Of a stretch of 9,119 nt of DNA, positions 1 to 5,428 are shown piece by piece. The notes under the pieces were generated by a model. The model was not told the DNA's origin and ran no database searches. It was given only the letters and a program-made list of their open reading frames with translations. Numbering within the stretch: position 1 is the first letter of the stretch; every line of letters begins with the position of its first letter. The position numbers and the translations under genes are program-made. Source of the DNA: Porticoccaceae bacterium (GTDB lineage: Bacteria > Pseudomonadota > Gammaproteobacteria > Pseudomonadales > Porticoccaceae); the NCBI GenBank assembly GCA_019090225.1, contig JAHRWI010000329.1, positions 1-9,119 of the forward strand. The letters are read 5' to 3'.

Positions 1-381
1 AGATGGGACAGGATATCGACAATTTCATCACGACTGTAAACCACGGGAAGACGGCGATAGACTCGTGCCGGGGCGTATTGAAGATTATCGACGTCGCCCC
101 CCATAAACCGTTTGCACAGGTATACCAGTGCGTTCAAAGCCGTCCGCTGGGTATTGGCTGAGCATGATCGCTTGATAGCCAAATCCGCAAGAAAGGCTTC
201 AATCTCGAAATTTCCCATTTGTTTTAAGGTGGCGCTTTTTGTGAAAGAAAATAAAGCGTTTTATCCAGTGGATATAGGTTTGCTCGGTTCGATAAGCAAG
301 GCCGTTTTTGTGTATATGAATACGCACCTGATCAAGAAAACGGGGCGAGCTTGTGTTTACTGGCAGGCGAATATCATCCAT
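1..381 (-). pseudogene. intI: Integron integrase (IntI-type tyrosine recombinase), N-terminal part, frameshifted, cut by window edge
   Basis: Tyrosine recombinase of the integron-integrase type, which moves gene cassettes between attI and attC sites. Reading leftward from ATG 381-379, the first ~54 residues contain RFLDQVRIHIH and TYIHWIKRFIFFHKKRH, the N-terminal core-binding (SAM-like) domain. This frame ends at a TGA (201-199). Dropping one base from the TTTT run at 222-225 restores a stop-free frame to the window edge, including IEAFLADLA, NTQRTALNALVYL and YRRLPVVYSRDEI, which are the expected IntI continuation. So a one-base insertion (or a sequencing error) breaks the gene. The catalytic R-H-R-Y residues and the IntI-specific extra domain lie outside the window, so activity and exact type cannot be judged. 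A GAGG Shine-Dalgarno lies at 393-390, 8 nt before the ATG. The LexA box and divergent layout support IntI over a generic XerC/D. Confidence 0.85.
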
Positions 382-393
382 GACGCCAACCTC

Positions 394-415
394 ATACTGT
401 TGTTACATACAGTAT
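394..415. promoter_or_regulatory. LexA (SOS) box in the intI promoter
   Basis: The stretch 395-414 reads TACTGTTGTTACATACAGTA, a palindrome with the gammaproteobacterial LexA core CTGT-N8-ACAG and both outer TA pairs; the symmetry extends one base each way. It lies 13-34 bp upstream of the intI start and overlaps the predicted -10. SOS control of integron integrases by LexA is established in class 1 and Vibrio integrons. Repression of this gene by LexA is inferred. Confidence 0.9.
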
Positions 416-439
416 TGATAATAGCTAAGAGTACGTCAA
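411..439 (-). promoter_or_regulatory. Predicted sigma-70 promoter of intI
   Basis: On the minus strand there is a -35-like TTGACG (439-434), a 17-bp spacer and a -10-like AATACT (416-411, 4 of 6 matches). The -10 overlaps the LexA box, as expected for SOS repression. Predicted from consensus only. Confidence 0.5.
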
Positions 440-593
440 CCTGCCAACATCACCGGACATGTTCCGACTATCACCCTGATGACTCGTAACTCTTTGATGT
501 TTACAGTATAAAAATATATGCTCAAGAGAACGGATTTTGCGGATCTATACTGCCGTTCTCATTATCACATTTGAATAAGCATCTATAATCTCA
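440..593. other. Gene-free stretch between intI promoter and IS remnant (probable attI region)
   Basis: No open frame here resembles a known protein. The position, on the outward side of intI, is where an integron attI site and cassette promoter would lie. An AT-rich patch (about 494-520, with TTGATG and TATATG only 15 bp apart) is a weak candidate for a rightward promoter. An 8-bp inverted repeat lies at 526-560. Confidence 0.4.
526..560. repeat. Inverted repeat GAGAACGG / CCGTTCTC
   Basis: Perfect 8-bp arms at 526-533 and 553-560 are separated by 19 bp. There is no T-tract on either side, so it is not a typical terminator. It could be a protein-binding site or part of the attI region; its role is unknown. 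Confidence 0.4.
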
Positions 594-600
594 GTTAAGC
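594..600 (+). other. attI: Candidate integron core site GTTAAGC (attI recombination point)
   Basis: The heptamer matches the GTTRRRY core at which integron integrases cut (G^TT). It sits about 213 bp outward from the intI start, similar to the known class 1 spacing. I found no other match on this strand between the intI promoter and this point. The IS3 remnant begins at or within 3 bp of this site. A single heptamer match is weak evidence and no attC partner was found in the window. Confidence 0.35.
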
Positions 601-843
601 CCTTGACAAGTCGCGCTCCAGTTCTTTTATGCGTTTGGCATGGTCGGTGGTTATCCCAGGTTTAGCACCTGAGTCCACTTCGAGCTTGTTCACCCACGCG
701 CGTAAAGTCTCTGGGCTGCAGCCTATTTTGGACGCTACTGATTGGGTGGCCGCCCAACGGGATGAATGGTCATGCTCGCTGATTAAAACCAACCGAACTG
801 CACGTTCGCGTACGTCTTTTGAATATACGGGTCGTCTGTTCAT
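595..843 (-). pseudogene. IS3-family transposase OrfA, C-terminally truncated
   Basis: OrfA is the DNA-binding subunit of IS3-family transposases and is normally fused to OrfB by programmed frameshifting. The 82 residues begin MNRRPVYSKDVRERAVRLV; a helix-turn-helix spans roughly residues 31-52 (SRWAATQSVASKIGCSPETL, then RAWVNK), followed by the start of the coiled-coil (RIKELERDLSRA). Family members usually continue with NEILRKA and reach about 95-105 residues. Here a TAA follows RA directly, at the point where the sequence meets the GTTAAGC heptamer. A Shine-Dalgarno AGAGGA lies about 8 nt before the ATG. With no OrfB it cannot transpose alone. The HTH-containing N-terminus is intact, so some DNA binding is conceivable but unproven. 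Confidence 0.8.
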
Positions 844-893
844 TAGCTAATCCTCTTAAGAAAATTAGCCTCCGATCAATCGGGGGCGCTTCA
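595..893 (-). mobile_element. Truncated IS3-family insertion sequence
   Basis: The remnant holds the orfA end of an IS3-family element: a terminal end at 893 reading inward TGAAGCGCCCCCGA, a short leader, and a 3'-truncated orfA. The orfB (integrase-core DDE) part and the opposite end are absent. At 893/894 the IS end abuts the reading frame of an IS256-family transposase, which suggests the IS3 element inserted into that gene and a later deletion removed everything to its left, up to about 595. Confidence 0.7.
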
Positions 894-1068
894 CTGATCA
901 AAACCAAAAGCGGCTTCCCAAACGAAAACAGTTTGCTCAAACTGCTGTACGCCGGTATCTTGAAGGCGCTCAAAGCGCTTGGGTTCGGCGGTGCAAAATT
1001 GGAGCCTGTGCTTGTCTCAACTCGCCATCCACTTCGACGGACGGCTTGATGAGTATTTAGAACTTTGA
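894..1068 (+). pseudogene. IS256-family (mutator-type) transposase, C-terminal remnant with frameshift
   Basis: From 894 the plus strand encodes LIKTKSGFPNENSLLKLLY followed by AGILKA, the conserved C-terminal segment of IS256-family DDE transposases. At about 966-973 the match moves to the next frame (one extra base) and continues SKRLGSAVQNWSLCLSQLAI and HFDGRLDEYLEL to TGA 1066-1068, again the usual family ending. The catalytic DDE region and N-terminus are missing, cut off by the IS3 end at 893. The remnant is therefore doubly inactivated, by truncation and frameshift. Confidence 0.8.
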
Positions 1069-1073
1069 CAACC

Positions 1074-1098
1074 GTGACACAGAAAACTGAACAGTCTC
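1074..1098 (+). repeat. Terminal inverted repeat (right end) of the IS256-family remnant
   Basis: It starts 5 bp after the transposase stop codon. Read inward from 1098 it begins GAGACTGTTCAGTTTTCTG and ends in TGTCAC, the pattern of IS256-family ends. The partner left end is not in the window, so the outer boundary at 1098 is inferred from family similarity. Confidence 0.65.
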
Positions 1099-1195
1099 AA
1101 TTCACGCTCTTTAGAGCCATCACTGAACAGAGTAATCAGCTTGCATAGCGGACACACGGATGGCTGCTATCAAAACCCGGAGTTCAGCATCATTT

Positions 1196-1211
1196 GTCTA
1201 TTGGAATAGAC
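1196..1211. repeat. Hairpin just after the PilZ gene
   Basis: GTCTATTGGAATAGAC is a near-perfect inverted repeat ending 4 bp after the stop codon of the minus-strand PilZ gene. There is no following U-run, so it is not a standard intrinsic terminator. It might protect the mRNA 3' end. The rest of 1099-1215 shows no feature beyond a short palindrome around 1107-1118. Confidence 0.4.
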
Positions 1212-1215
1212 TCGA

Positions 1216-1554
1216 TCACCAATCTTGTGACTTATTTCTTGAACTAATCTTAAGATATTGAGAAGGTGAGAGTTTATTTTGATTACAGAACCGTATACCA
1301 AAGCCCTCATCAGCACTATGTGCCACCACCGCCGGGGTACGATACAAACGCACGATATTAGAGGAGGATTTATCAATCGTGAAAAGCAAATCCAAAGGTG
1401 CATCTTCAGCTAAATGAAACAACTCTGTTTTCAAAAATACGCCGCCCATGCTGAGATTGTGCGCAGAGCATTGCCCTATACGACGACCGGAAAAATACAA
1501 ATAAACCGTTAAATTAGAATCGATAGATTTGCGAATATGTGTGCGACGCTCCAT
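1216..1554 (-). CDS. Single-domain PilZ protein (predicted c-di-GMP receptor)
   Basis: The 112-residue protein is almost entirely one PilZ domain. Both c-di-GMP-binding motifs are visible: RxxxR at R4-R8 (RTHIR) near the N-terminus, and N33-x-S35-x-x-G38 (NLSMGG) at the start of the beta-barrel, with Asn in place of the usual Asp. The C-terminal part has AVVAHSADEGFGIRF, typical of PilZ barrels. There is no signal peptide or membrane segment, so it should be cytosolic. Proteins of this kind change partner binding when c-di-GMP rises, often affecting motility or exopolysaccharide; the partner here is unknown. It lacks the N-terminal YcgR domain. It is transcribed away from the flagellar operon, with IS debris on its downstream side. 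The ATG at 1552-1554 has a weak GAGA Shine-Dalgarno. Confidence 0.85.
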   Translation of the reverse strand: MERRTHIRKSIDSNLTVYLYFSGRRIGQCSAHNLSMGGVFLKTELFHLAEDAPLDLLFTIDKSSSNIVRLYRTPAVVAHSADEGFGIRFCNQNKLSPSQYLKISSRNKSQDW

Positions 1555-1599
1555 CTATATCTCTCAGGAATAATTTCATCATTCAGCCCTTGGTTCAAC

Positions 1600-1629
1600 A
1601 TACTTAATCCAGCTTTATACTTAATCCAG
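1600..1629. repeat. Tandem direct repeat ATACTTAATCCAG upstream of the PilZ gene
   Basis: Two identical 13-bp copies at 1600-1612 and 1617-1629 are separated by 4 bp, a period of 17 bp. They lie 46-75 bp upstream of the PilZ ATG, where a promoter or operator would be expected. Read on the minus strand the unit is CTGGATTAAGTAT. No known regulator site was recognised; an operator is inference. Confidence 0.5.
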
Positions 1630-2080
1630 ATTTTGGGCCGAGTTCTTATAGCAAGGCCAGAACTTATATCCGTATGGCTAATAAAATTAAAGCCCCAACG
1701 GATGAAAGGCCAAGTATGGTGACCCACTTGCAGTTGCAAATGACAAAAATACAAAACAGGCGATAAACGGTAAATGTGGTCAACATTGGCCTACACCCGC
1801 CTAAAGAACCTAATCAACAATAAGACAGGCTGTAGCCAATGTCGGCAAAAAATAACGAGCTCATCTTTCAATCGTGCAAACACTGACTTCTCAATAAATA
1901 AGCTCAACTACGTACCTCATAAAACCCCCAGTCATTTCATATTTACTCTACCTCTCGAATAAGGTATTCCACTCCTAATACCCAATAAAGCCATCTCTGA
2001 TTTAACGCCACATTACTCTAAACGCTGACCGCGAATCGCCATGCTCTTACTTCTGCTCATGAACGAGCATTCTCCTTGTA

Positions 2081-2136
2081 GGCACTAGGAATAGGCTTCA
2101 GTGAAATATAGCTACCTCATCGGAAAAACTAGTGCC
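2081..2136. repeat. Wide inverted repeat GGCACTAG / CTAGTGCC
   Basis: Perfect 8-bp arms at 2081-2088 and 2129-2136 enclose 40 bp with little further pairing. A repeat like this can arise by chance in several hundred bases, and it lacks integron attC core sites. Confidence 0.25.
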
Positions 2137-2167
2137 ATAAAATTGGCAAGACCGACACAAGTAATTC

Positions 2168-2181
2168 GTCAATAATTTGAC
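2168..2181. promoter_or_regulatory. FleQ-type binding box upstream of fliL
   Basis: GTCAATAATTTGAC is an interrupted palindrome (GTCAA-N4-TTGAC) matching the FleQ box described in Pseudomonas (GTCAATAAATTGAC as I recall it) at all but one position. It lies 40 bp upstream of the -24 element, centred near -73 from the predicted start of transcription, a suitable position for a sigma-54 activator. FleQ (FlrA in Vibrio and Shewanella) is the master flagellar activator and binds c-di-GMP. The regulator gene itself is not in the window. Confidence 0.7.
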
Positions 2182-2221
2182 TGAATTCATATAACCACCT
2201 GATTTACAAAAATAAAATTAG

Positions 2222-2237
2222 TGGCACAACGATTGCT
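2222..2237 (+). promoter_or_regulatory. Sigma-54 (RpoN) promoter of the fliL operon
   Basis: TGGCAC-AACGA-TTGCT matches the -24/-12 consensus, with the invariant GG (2223-2224) and GC (2235-2236) exactly 10 bp apart. Transcription should start near 2248, giving a leader of about 45 nt before fliL. That leader contains a small hairpin (TAATAG-CCG-CTATTA, 2259-2273). Sigma-54 control of this class of flagellar genes is known in Pseudomonas and Vibrio. Confidence 0.88.
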
Positions 2238-2292
2238 TACTAGAAGCTCACGAGTATGTAATAGCCGCTATTAGCGTCACAACGGGAACTAC

Positions 2293-2790
2293 ATGGCTAC
2301 CGATGGCAAAAACACACGCAGCAATCTGGCAAAAAAAGGCAATTCTAAACGAATCCTAGCAATCCTTATTGCGCTCACTATTGTAGGTGGTGGAGGCCTG
2401 TACTTGCTGTATGGAACCTCGACACAGGACGCAAGTGATAGTGTAAAAGGCGCTAAAAAAGCCCTTAAGCAACCCACCATCTATCTGAACCTAGACCCCT
2501 CTTTCATAGTCAATTTTGTCTACAAAGACACCCTGCGATATCTGCAGGTCAATATCTCGGTTATGGCCAGGGATCAGAGTGTAATCGACGAGGTCATCCA
2601 TCAAATGCCAGCGATACGAGACCGGATTTTGACACTATTGAGTAACAAAACCTATGCTGAACTCAGTGGCCCCGCCCATAAAGAAAAACTGCGTCTGGAG
2701 ATGCTTCTAGCGATTCGGAAAATTGTTGCCATTAGCGAATCTGGACACTCTGTAGATACCGTGTATTTCACCGGCTACGTCATGCAATAA
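2293..2790 (+). CDS. fliL: Flagellar basal body-associated protein FliL
   Basis: FliL is a single-pass inner-membrane protein that surrounds the stator units and supports torque, especially under load. The 165 residues show the usual layout: a short basic cytoplasmic N-terminus, one membrane helix at about residues 20-41 (RILAILIALTIVGGGGLYLL), a linker, then a periplasmic domain with YLNLDPSFIVNF, LRYLQVNISVMARD and the MPAIRDRILTLLSNKTY segment, ending in the typical VYFTGYVMQ. It is the first gene after the sigma-54 promoter. Its ATG follows a CGGGA Shine-Dalgarno (2283-2287). fliM starts 3 bp after its stop codon. In many related bacteria fliK lies just upstream, but here it does not. Confidence 0.95.
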   Translation: MATDGKNTRSNLAKKGNSKRILAILIALTIVGGGGLYLLYGTSTQDASDSVKGAKKALKQPTIYLNLDPSFIVNFVYKDTLRYLQVNISVMARDQSVIDEVIHQMPAIRDRILTLLSNKTYAELSGPAHKEKLRLEMLLAIRKIVAISESGHSVDTVYFTGYVMQ

Positions 2791-2793
2791 ACC

Positions 2794-3771
2794 ATGGAAA
2801 CTAATGAAATATTAACTCAGCAAGAAATCGACGCGCTTTTATCCAGCGTCGAGGATGACTTTGCGCCTATAGAAAATAACACTGACACAAAATACCTGGA
2901 CGTTAAGCGGGTTGATTTTTCCAACCACAACAAACTGCTAAGTACCGGCATTCCAGTTCTCAATGTCGCTCATGAACGATTTTCATTAAACTTTTGCGAA
3001 AGCATTTCCAATGCCATGCGTTGTGCGATCAAAGTCGAATTTGCAGGCACTCAGGTTGTTAGCTTTATTGATTATCTCAATAGCATGGAGCTACCCACCT
3101 ATATCAACTTTATCGAACTCAAACCTATGACCGGGCTTGCTTTGGCTGTGGTTGATTCCGATCTTATTGGCATGGTCGTAGATCGTTTTTTCGGTGGCGG
3201 CACAAACTACGAGCCCAGCAATAACAAACGTGACTTCACCCCATCCGAAATCCGCATGGGCAGCATGCTGGTCGAAAATGCCTTTACCGATTTAAAAACC
3301 GCGTGGCAAGCATTGCTACCTTTAGAGCCAGTGTTAGTGCAAACAGAAACCAACCCGGACTTTGCGCATTTACTCAATCCTTCTGAACCGCTGATGCTTA
3401 ACACTTTCGAGGTCCACTTCGATAATGGCAGCGGCAAATTCCAGCTCGCCATCCCCCATACCATGATCGAACCACTCAATGATCGGTTTATGTCTACCTA
3501 CGAGGTCGACAACTCAGAATTAAGTGGAGCCTGGACGCCGATCATTATGGAAGAAATAAAATTAGCGACTATGGAGGTTACCAGTATCTTAGGCAAAGCA
3601 GACCTGACCGTAAAAGAATTGCTCAACCTCACCCAAGGTGATGTCATCCCCCTGAACGTACCAGAAAAACATACCTTATACGCTGAAGGCATCCCAGTTC
3701 TGGAAGGTACTTTTGGTGCCCATAAGGGCAAAAACGCCATCAAGGTGACAGGCAAAGTTACTCGGCGATAA
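2794..3771 (+). CDS. fliM: Flagellar motor switch protein FliM
   Basis: FliM forms the middle of the C-ring and binds phosphorylated CheY to reverse rotation. The 325-residue protein has the N-terminal CheY-binding motif LTQQEIDALL (residues 7-16), a CheC-like middle domain from about 45 to 230 that includes the FFGGGTNYEP loop, and a C-terminal SpoA domain (about 245-320, with LTVKELLNLTQGDVIPL) that pairs with FliN. Length and order are normal. The ATG lies 3 bp after the fliL stop, with no clear Shine-Dalgarno of its own, so translation is probably coupled to fliL. The intact CheY motif implies chemotactic switching. Confidence 0.97.
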   Translation: METNEILTQQEIDALLSSVEDDFAPIENNTDTKYLDVKRVDFSNHNKLLSTGIPVLNVAHERFSLNFCESISNAMRCAIKVEFAGTQVVSFIDYLNSMELPTYINFIELKPMTGLALAVVDSDLIGMVVDRFFGGGTNYEPSNNKRDFTPSEIRMGSMLVENAFTDLKTAWQALLPLEPVLVQTETNPDFAHLLNPSEPLMLNTFEVHFDNGSGKFQLAIPHTMIEPLNDRFMSTYEVDNSELSGAWTPIIMEEIKLATMEVTSILGKADLTVKELLNLTQGDVIPLNVPEKHTLYAEGIPVLEGTFGAHKGKNAIKVTGKVTRR

Positions 3772-3798
3772 ACCTCAAATCACCACAAAGAGAAGGCC

Positions 3799-4242
3799 AT
3801 GAACACAAACGAAACAACAGCCACCACGCCTGACACAATACCGCAAGACCCGTCCCTTGATGCGGGAGGTGCAGCGGCAGATGCTGACAAAACCTCCGCC
3901 CAACCGGACTATCAAGCGGCCGAATTGCAGAACCTGGCATCAGGGACGGGTGGGGAAACCACCCCAAAAGCCAACGAGGTAGACATAAACCTTGACGTTA
4001 TTCTAGATGTACCGGTCACCATCTCGGTGGAAATCGGTCGATCACAGATACCCGTTCGACAATTACTGCAGTACAACCAGGGTTCCGTAGTTGAACTCGA
4101 CCGCCATGTCGGTGAACCCATGAATGTCCTGGTCAACAACACACTCATCGCCCATGGCGAAATAGTCATGATTGATGATCAATTCGGCATCCGTCTCACC
4201 GATGTTATCAGCCCATCCGAGCGGGTCAAGAAACTGCGATGA
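3799..4242 (+). CDS. fliN: Flagellar motor switch protein FliN
   Basis: FliN forms the lower C-ring with FliM and docks the FliH-FliI export ATPase complex. Of 147 residues, the first ~55 are a low-complexity, Thr/Ala/Asp-rich, probably disordered tail. The conserved SpoA domain follows: INLDVILDVPVTISVEIGRS, the PVRQLLQYNQGSVVELDR segment, and the end GIRLTDVISPSERVKKLR. The ATG is preceded by AGAAGG only 2 nt away, closer than usual, but no other Met start would keep the domain with a better site. The gap from fliM is 27 bp. The stop overlaps the fliO start (ATGA, 4239-4242), suggesting translational coupling. Confidence 0.95.
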   Translation: MNTNETTATTPDTIPQDPSLDAGGAAADADKTSAQPDYQAAELQNLASGTGGETTPKANEVDINLDVILDVPVTISVEIGRSQIPVRQLLQYNQGSVVELDRHVGEPMNVLVNNTLIAHGEIVMIDDQFGIRLTDVISPSERVKKLR

Positions 4243-4688
4243 GGAGACAATCCGCAACAACAACCCTGGTTCTCGTACTAATGACTGGCCTGAGCCAGTC
4301 CGTGTGTTCAGACGCCATAGGCAAGCCTGCCACTCCCGGGCCGCTAGGCCAAGACTATCTTATCCAGTTAGCCGGCGGGCTGGCAGTAGTCCTGCTCAGC
4401 ATTCTCGCATTGGCCTGGATCTTGAAAAAATTAAATCGCTTACCGAATAAAGGCCAGAGCGCACTGGAAATTGTGGCCACTTTATCCGTTGGGCAACGGG
4501 AACGACTCGTCGTCGTCCGCAGCGGTAACCTGGAATTATTACTCGGCGTCGCACCGGGTAGTATCGCGAAGCTACATGTCCTTAGTGACAATGGTGTGAA
4601 CTATTCAGCTTCTCACCGTACCGGCGATTTAAAGTCAGCACACTTCTCTGCTTTCATGCCCGAAACCTCAGTAAGTGAAAGTAAATGA
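4239..4688 (+). CDS. fliO: Flagellar biosynthetic protein FliO
   Basis: FliO is a small membrane protein that helps assemble the FliP ring of the type III export gate and is not kept in the mature core. The family is poorly conserved, so the call rests on layout as well as sequence. The 149 residues carry an N-terminal hydrophobic stretch (about 9-18, possible signal sequence), a clear membrane helix at about 41-62 (LIQLAGGLAVVLLSILALAW), then a cytoplasmic domain with LEIVATLSVGQRERLVVVR and ELLLGVAPGSI, the typical FliO pattern. The Cys at 23 lacks a proper lipobox. The gene overlaps fliN and fliP by ATGA at both ends, the standard position between them. Confidence 0.9.
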   Translation: MRRQSATTTLVLVLMTGLSQSVCSDAIGKPATPGPLGQDYLIQLAGGLAVVLLSILALAWILKKLNRLPNKGQSALEIVATLSVGQRERLVVVRSGNLELLLGVAPGSIAKLHVLSDNGVNYSASHRTGDLKSAHFSAFMPETSVSESK

Positions 4689-5428
4689 TATCGCCTCGTC
4701 TGCTAGTTTTATTACCACTGCTGCTCACCGCCCTGCCAGTAGTTGCCCAGCAGGGTATTCCCCTGATCACCGTCACACCCAATGACAATGGTACCGAATC
4801 ATACAGTTTGACCATTCAAATCCTGCTCATGATGACCGCGCTTAGCGTGTTACCCGCAGCGCTAATTACAATGACCTCCTTTACTCGGGTAATAGTTGTC
4901 TTTGCCATACTTCGTCAGGCCCTTGGTACCGCGCAAACACCCTCCAATCAGATATTGTTGGGCCTTGCCTTGTTTACAAGCATGTTCATCATGACGCCAG
5001 TGTTTGAGAGGGCCTATAGCGAAGGCCTGGAGCCTTATATCAACGAACAGCTCGGTTTCAGGGAAGCGGCCGACAAGTCACTACAGCCGTTTCGCGAATT
5101 CATGCTCAATCAGGTGCGCGATTCAGATTTAACGCTGTTTATTGAGATGTCTGCTGACACCACCATTGACACTGTGGAAACAGTCCCATTGAAAGTGCTG
5201 TTGCCCGCTTTTGTCGTCAGCGAATTGAAAACCGCTTTTCAGATCGGCTTCCTTATTTTTATCCCTTTTTTAATTATCGATTTAGTCGTTGCCAGTGTCC
5301 TTATGTCCATGGGCATGATGATGCTATCACCGATTCTGATTTCACTGCCCTTCAAGATCATGCTGTTTGTCCTGATTGATGGCTGGTCATTGGTAGTCAG
5401 CACGCTGGTGGCAGGATTTTATATATGA
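4685..5428 (+). CDS. fliP: Flagellar biosynthetic protein FliP
   Basis: FliP is the main ring-forming subunit (five copies) of the FliPQR export gate. The 247 residues start with a cleavable signal peptide (about 1-21, predicted cut after VVA), as is usual for FliP, followed by four hydrophobic segments. Both family signatures are present: TSFTRVIVVFAILRQALGT near residue 64, and LPAFVVSELKTAFQIGFLI with the Met-rich SVLMSMGMMMLSP downstream. The end LPFKIMLFVLIDGW is typical. The ATG overlaps the fliO stop. Its own stop overlaps an ATG (5425-5427) that opens a 22-codon frame leading to fliQ. Confidence 0.97.
   Translation: MISPRLLVLLPLLLTALPVVAQQGIPLITVTPNDNGTESYSLTIQILLMMTALSVLPAALITMTSFTRVIVVFAILRQALGTAQTPSNQILLGLALFTSMFIMTPVFERAYSEGLEPYINEQLGFREAADKSLQPFREFMLNQVRDSDLTLFIEMSADTTIDTVETVPLKVLLPAFVVSELKTAFQIGFLIFIPFLIIDLVVASVLMSMGMMMLSPILISLPFKIMLFVLIDGWSLVVSTLVAGFYI

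Larger units (their letters stand above)
1555..2167. other. Long AT-rich intergenic region, no supported gene
   Basis: Open frames here are short (at most about 80 codons), lack Shine-Dalgarno sequences and resemble no family I know. The stretch must hold the promoter of the minus-strand PilZ gene near its left end. It also holds a tandem repeat (1600-1629), an imperfect hairpin (arms 1668-1679 and 1691-1703) and a wide inverted repeat (2081-2136). I see no tRNA, riboswitch or clear terminator. Confidence 0.6.

Noticed and set aside
112..489. 125-codon plus-strand open frame at the left edge
   Set aside because: It runs antisense to the intI coding sequence and its promoter, has no recognisable domain, and the minus strand carries clear IntI sequence.
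1668..1703. Imperfect hairpin (ATCCGT..GGCT / AGCC..ACGGAT) as an attC site or terminator
   Set aside because: It lacks integron core heptamers at its ends and has no U-run after it.
1509..1754. 81-codon minus-strand open frame upstream of the PilZ gene
   Set aside because: It overlaps the PilZ start in another frame, has no recognisable motif, and would span the repeat that looks like a regulatory region.
1774..1962. 62-codon plus-strand open frame in the intergenic region
   Set aside because: No Shine-Dalgarno, no similarity to a known family, and composition like the surrounding AT-rich non-coding DNA.
2000..2006. ATTTAAC as a possible attC left core (RYYYAAC)
   Set aside because: No GTTRRRY partner occurs within the usual attC length downstream, so no attC site is supported.
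4305..4310. Cys at FliO residue 23 as a lipoprotein cleavage site
   Set aside because: The residues before it (QSV) do not fit a lipobox, which needs Gly, Ala or Ser just before the Cys.
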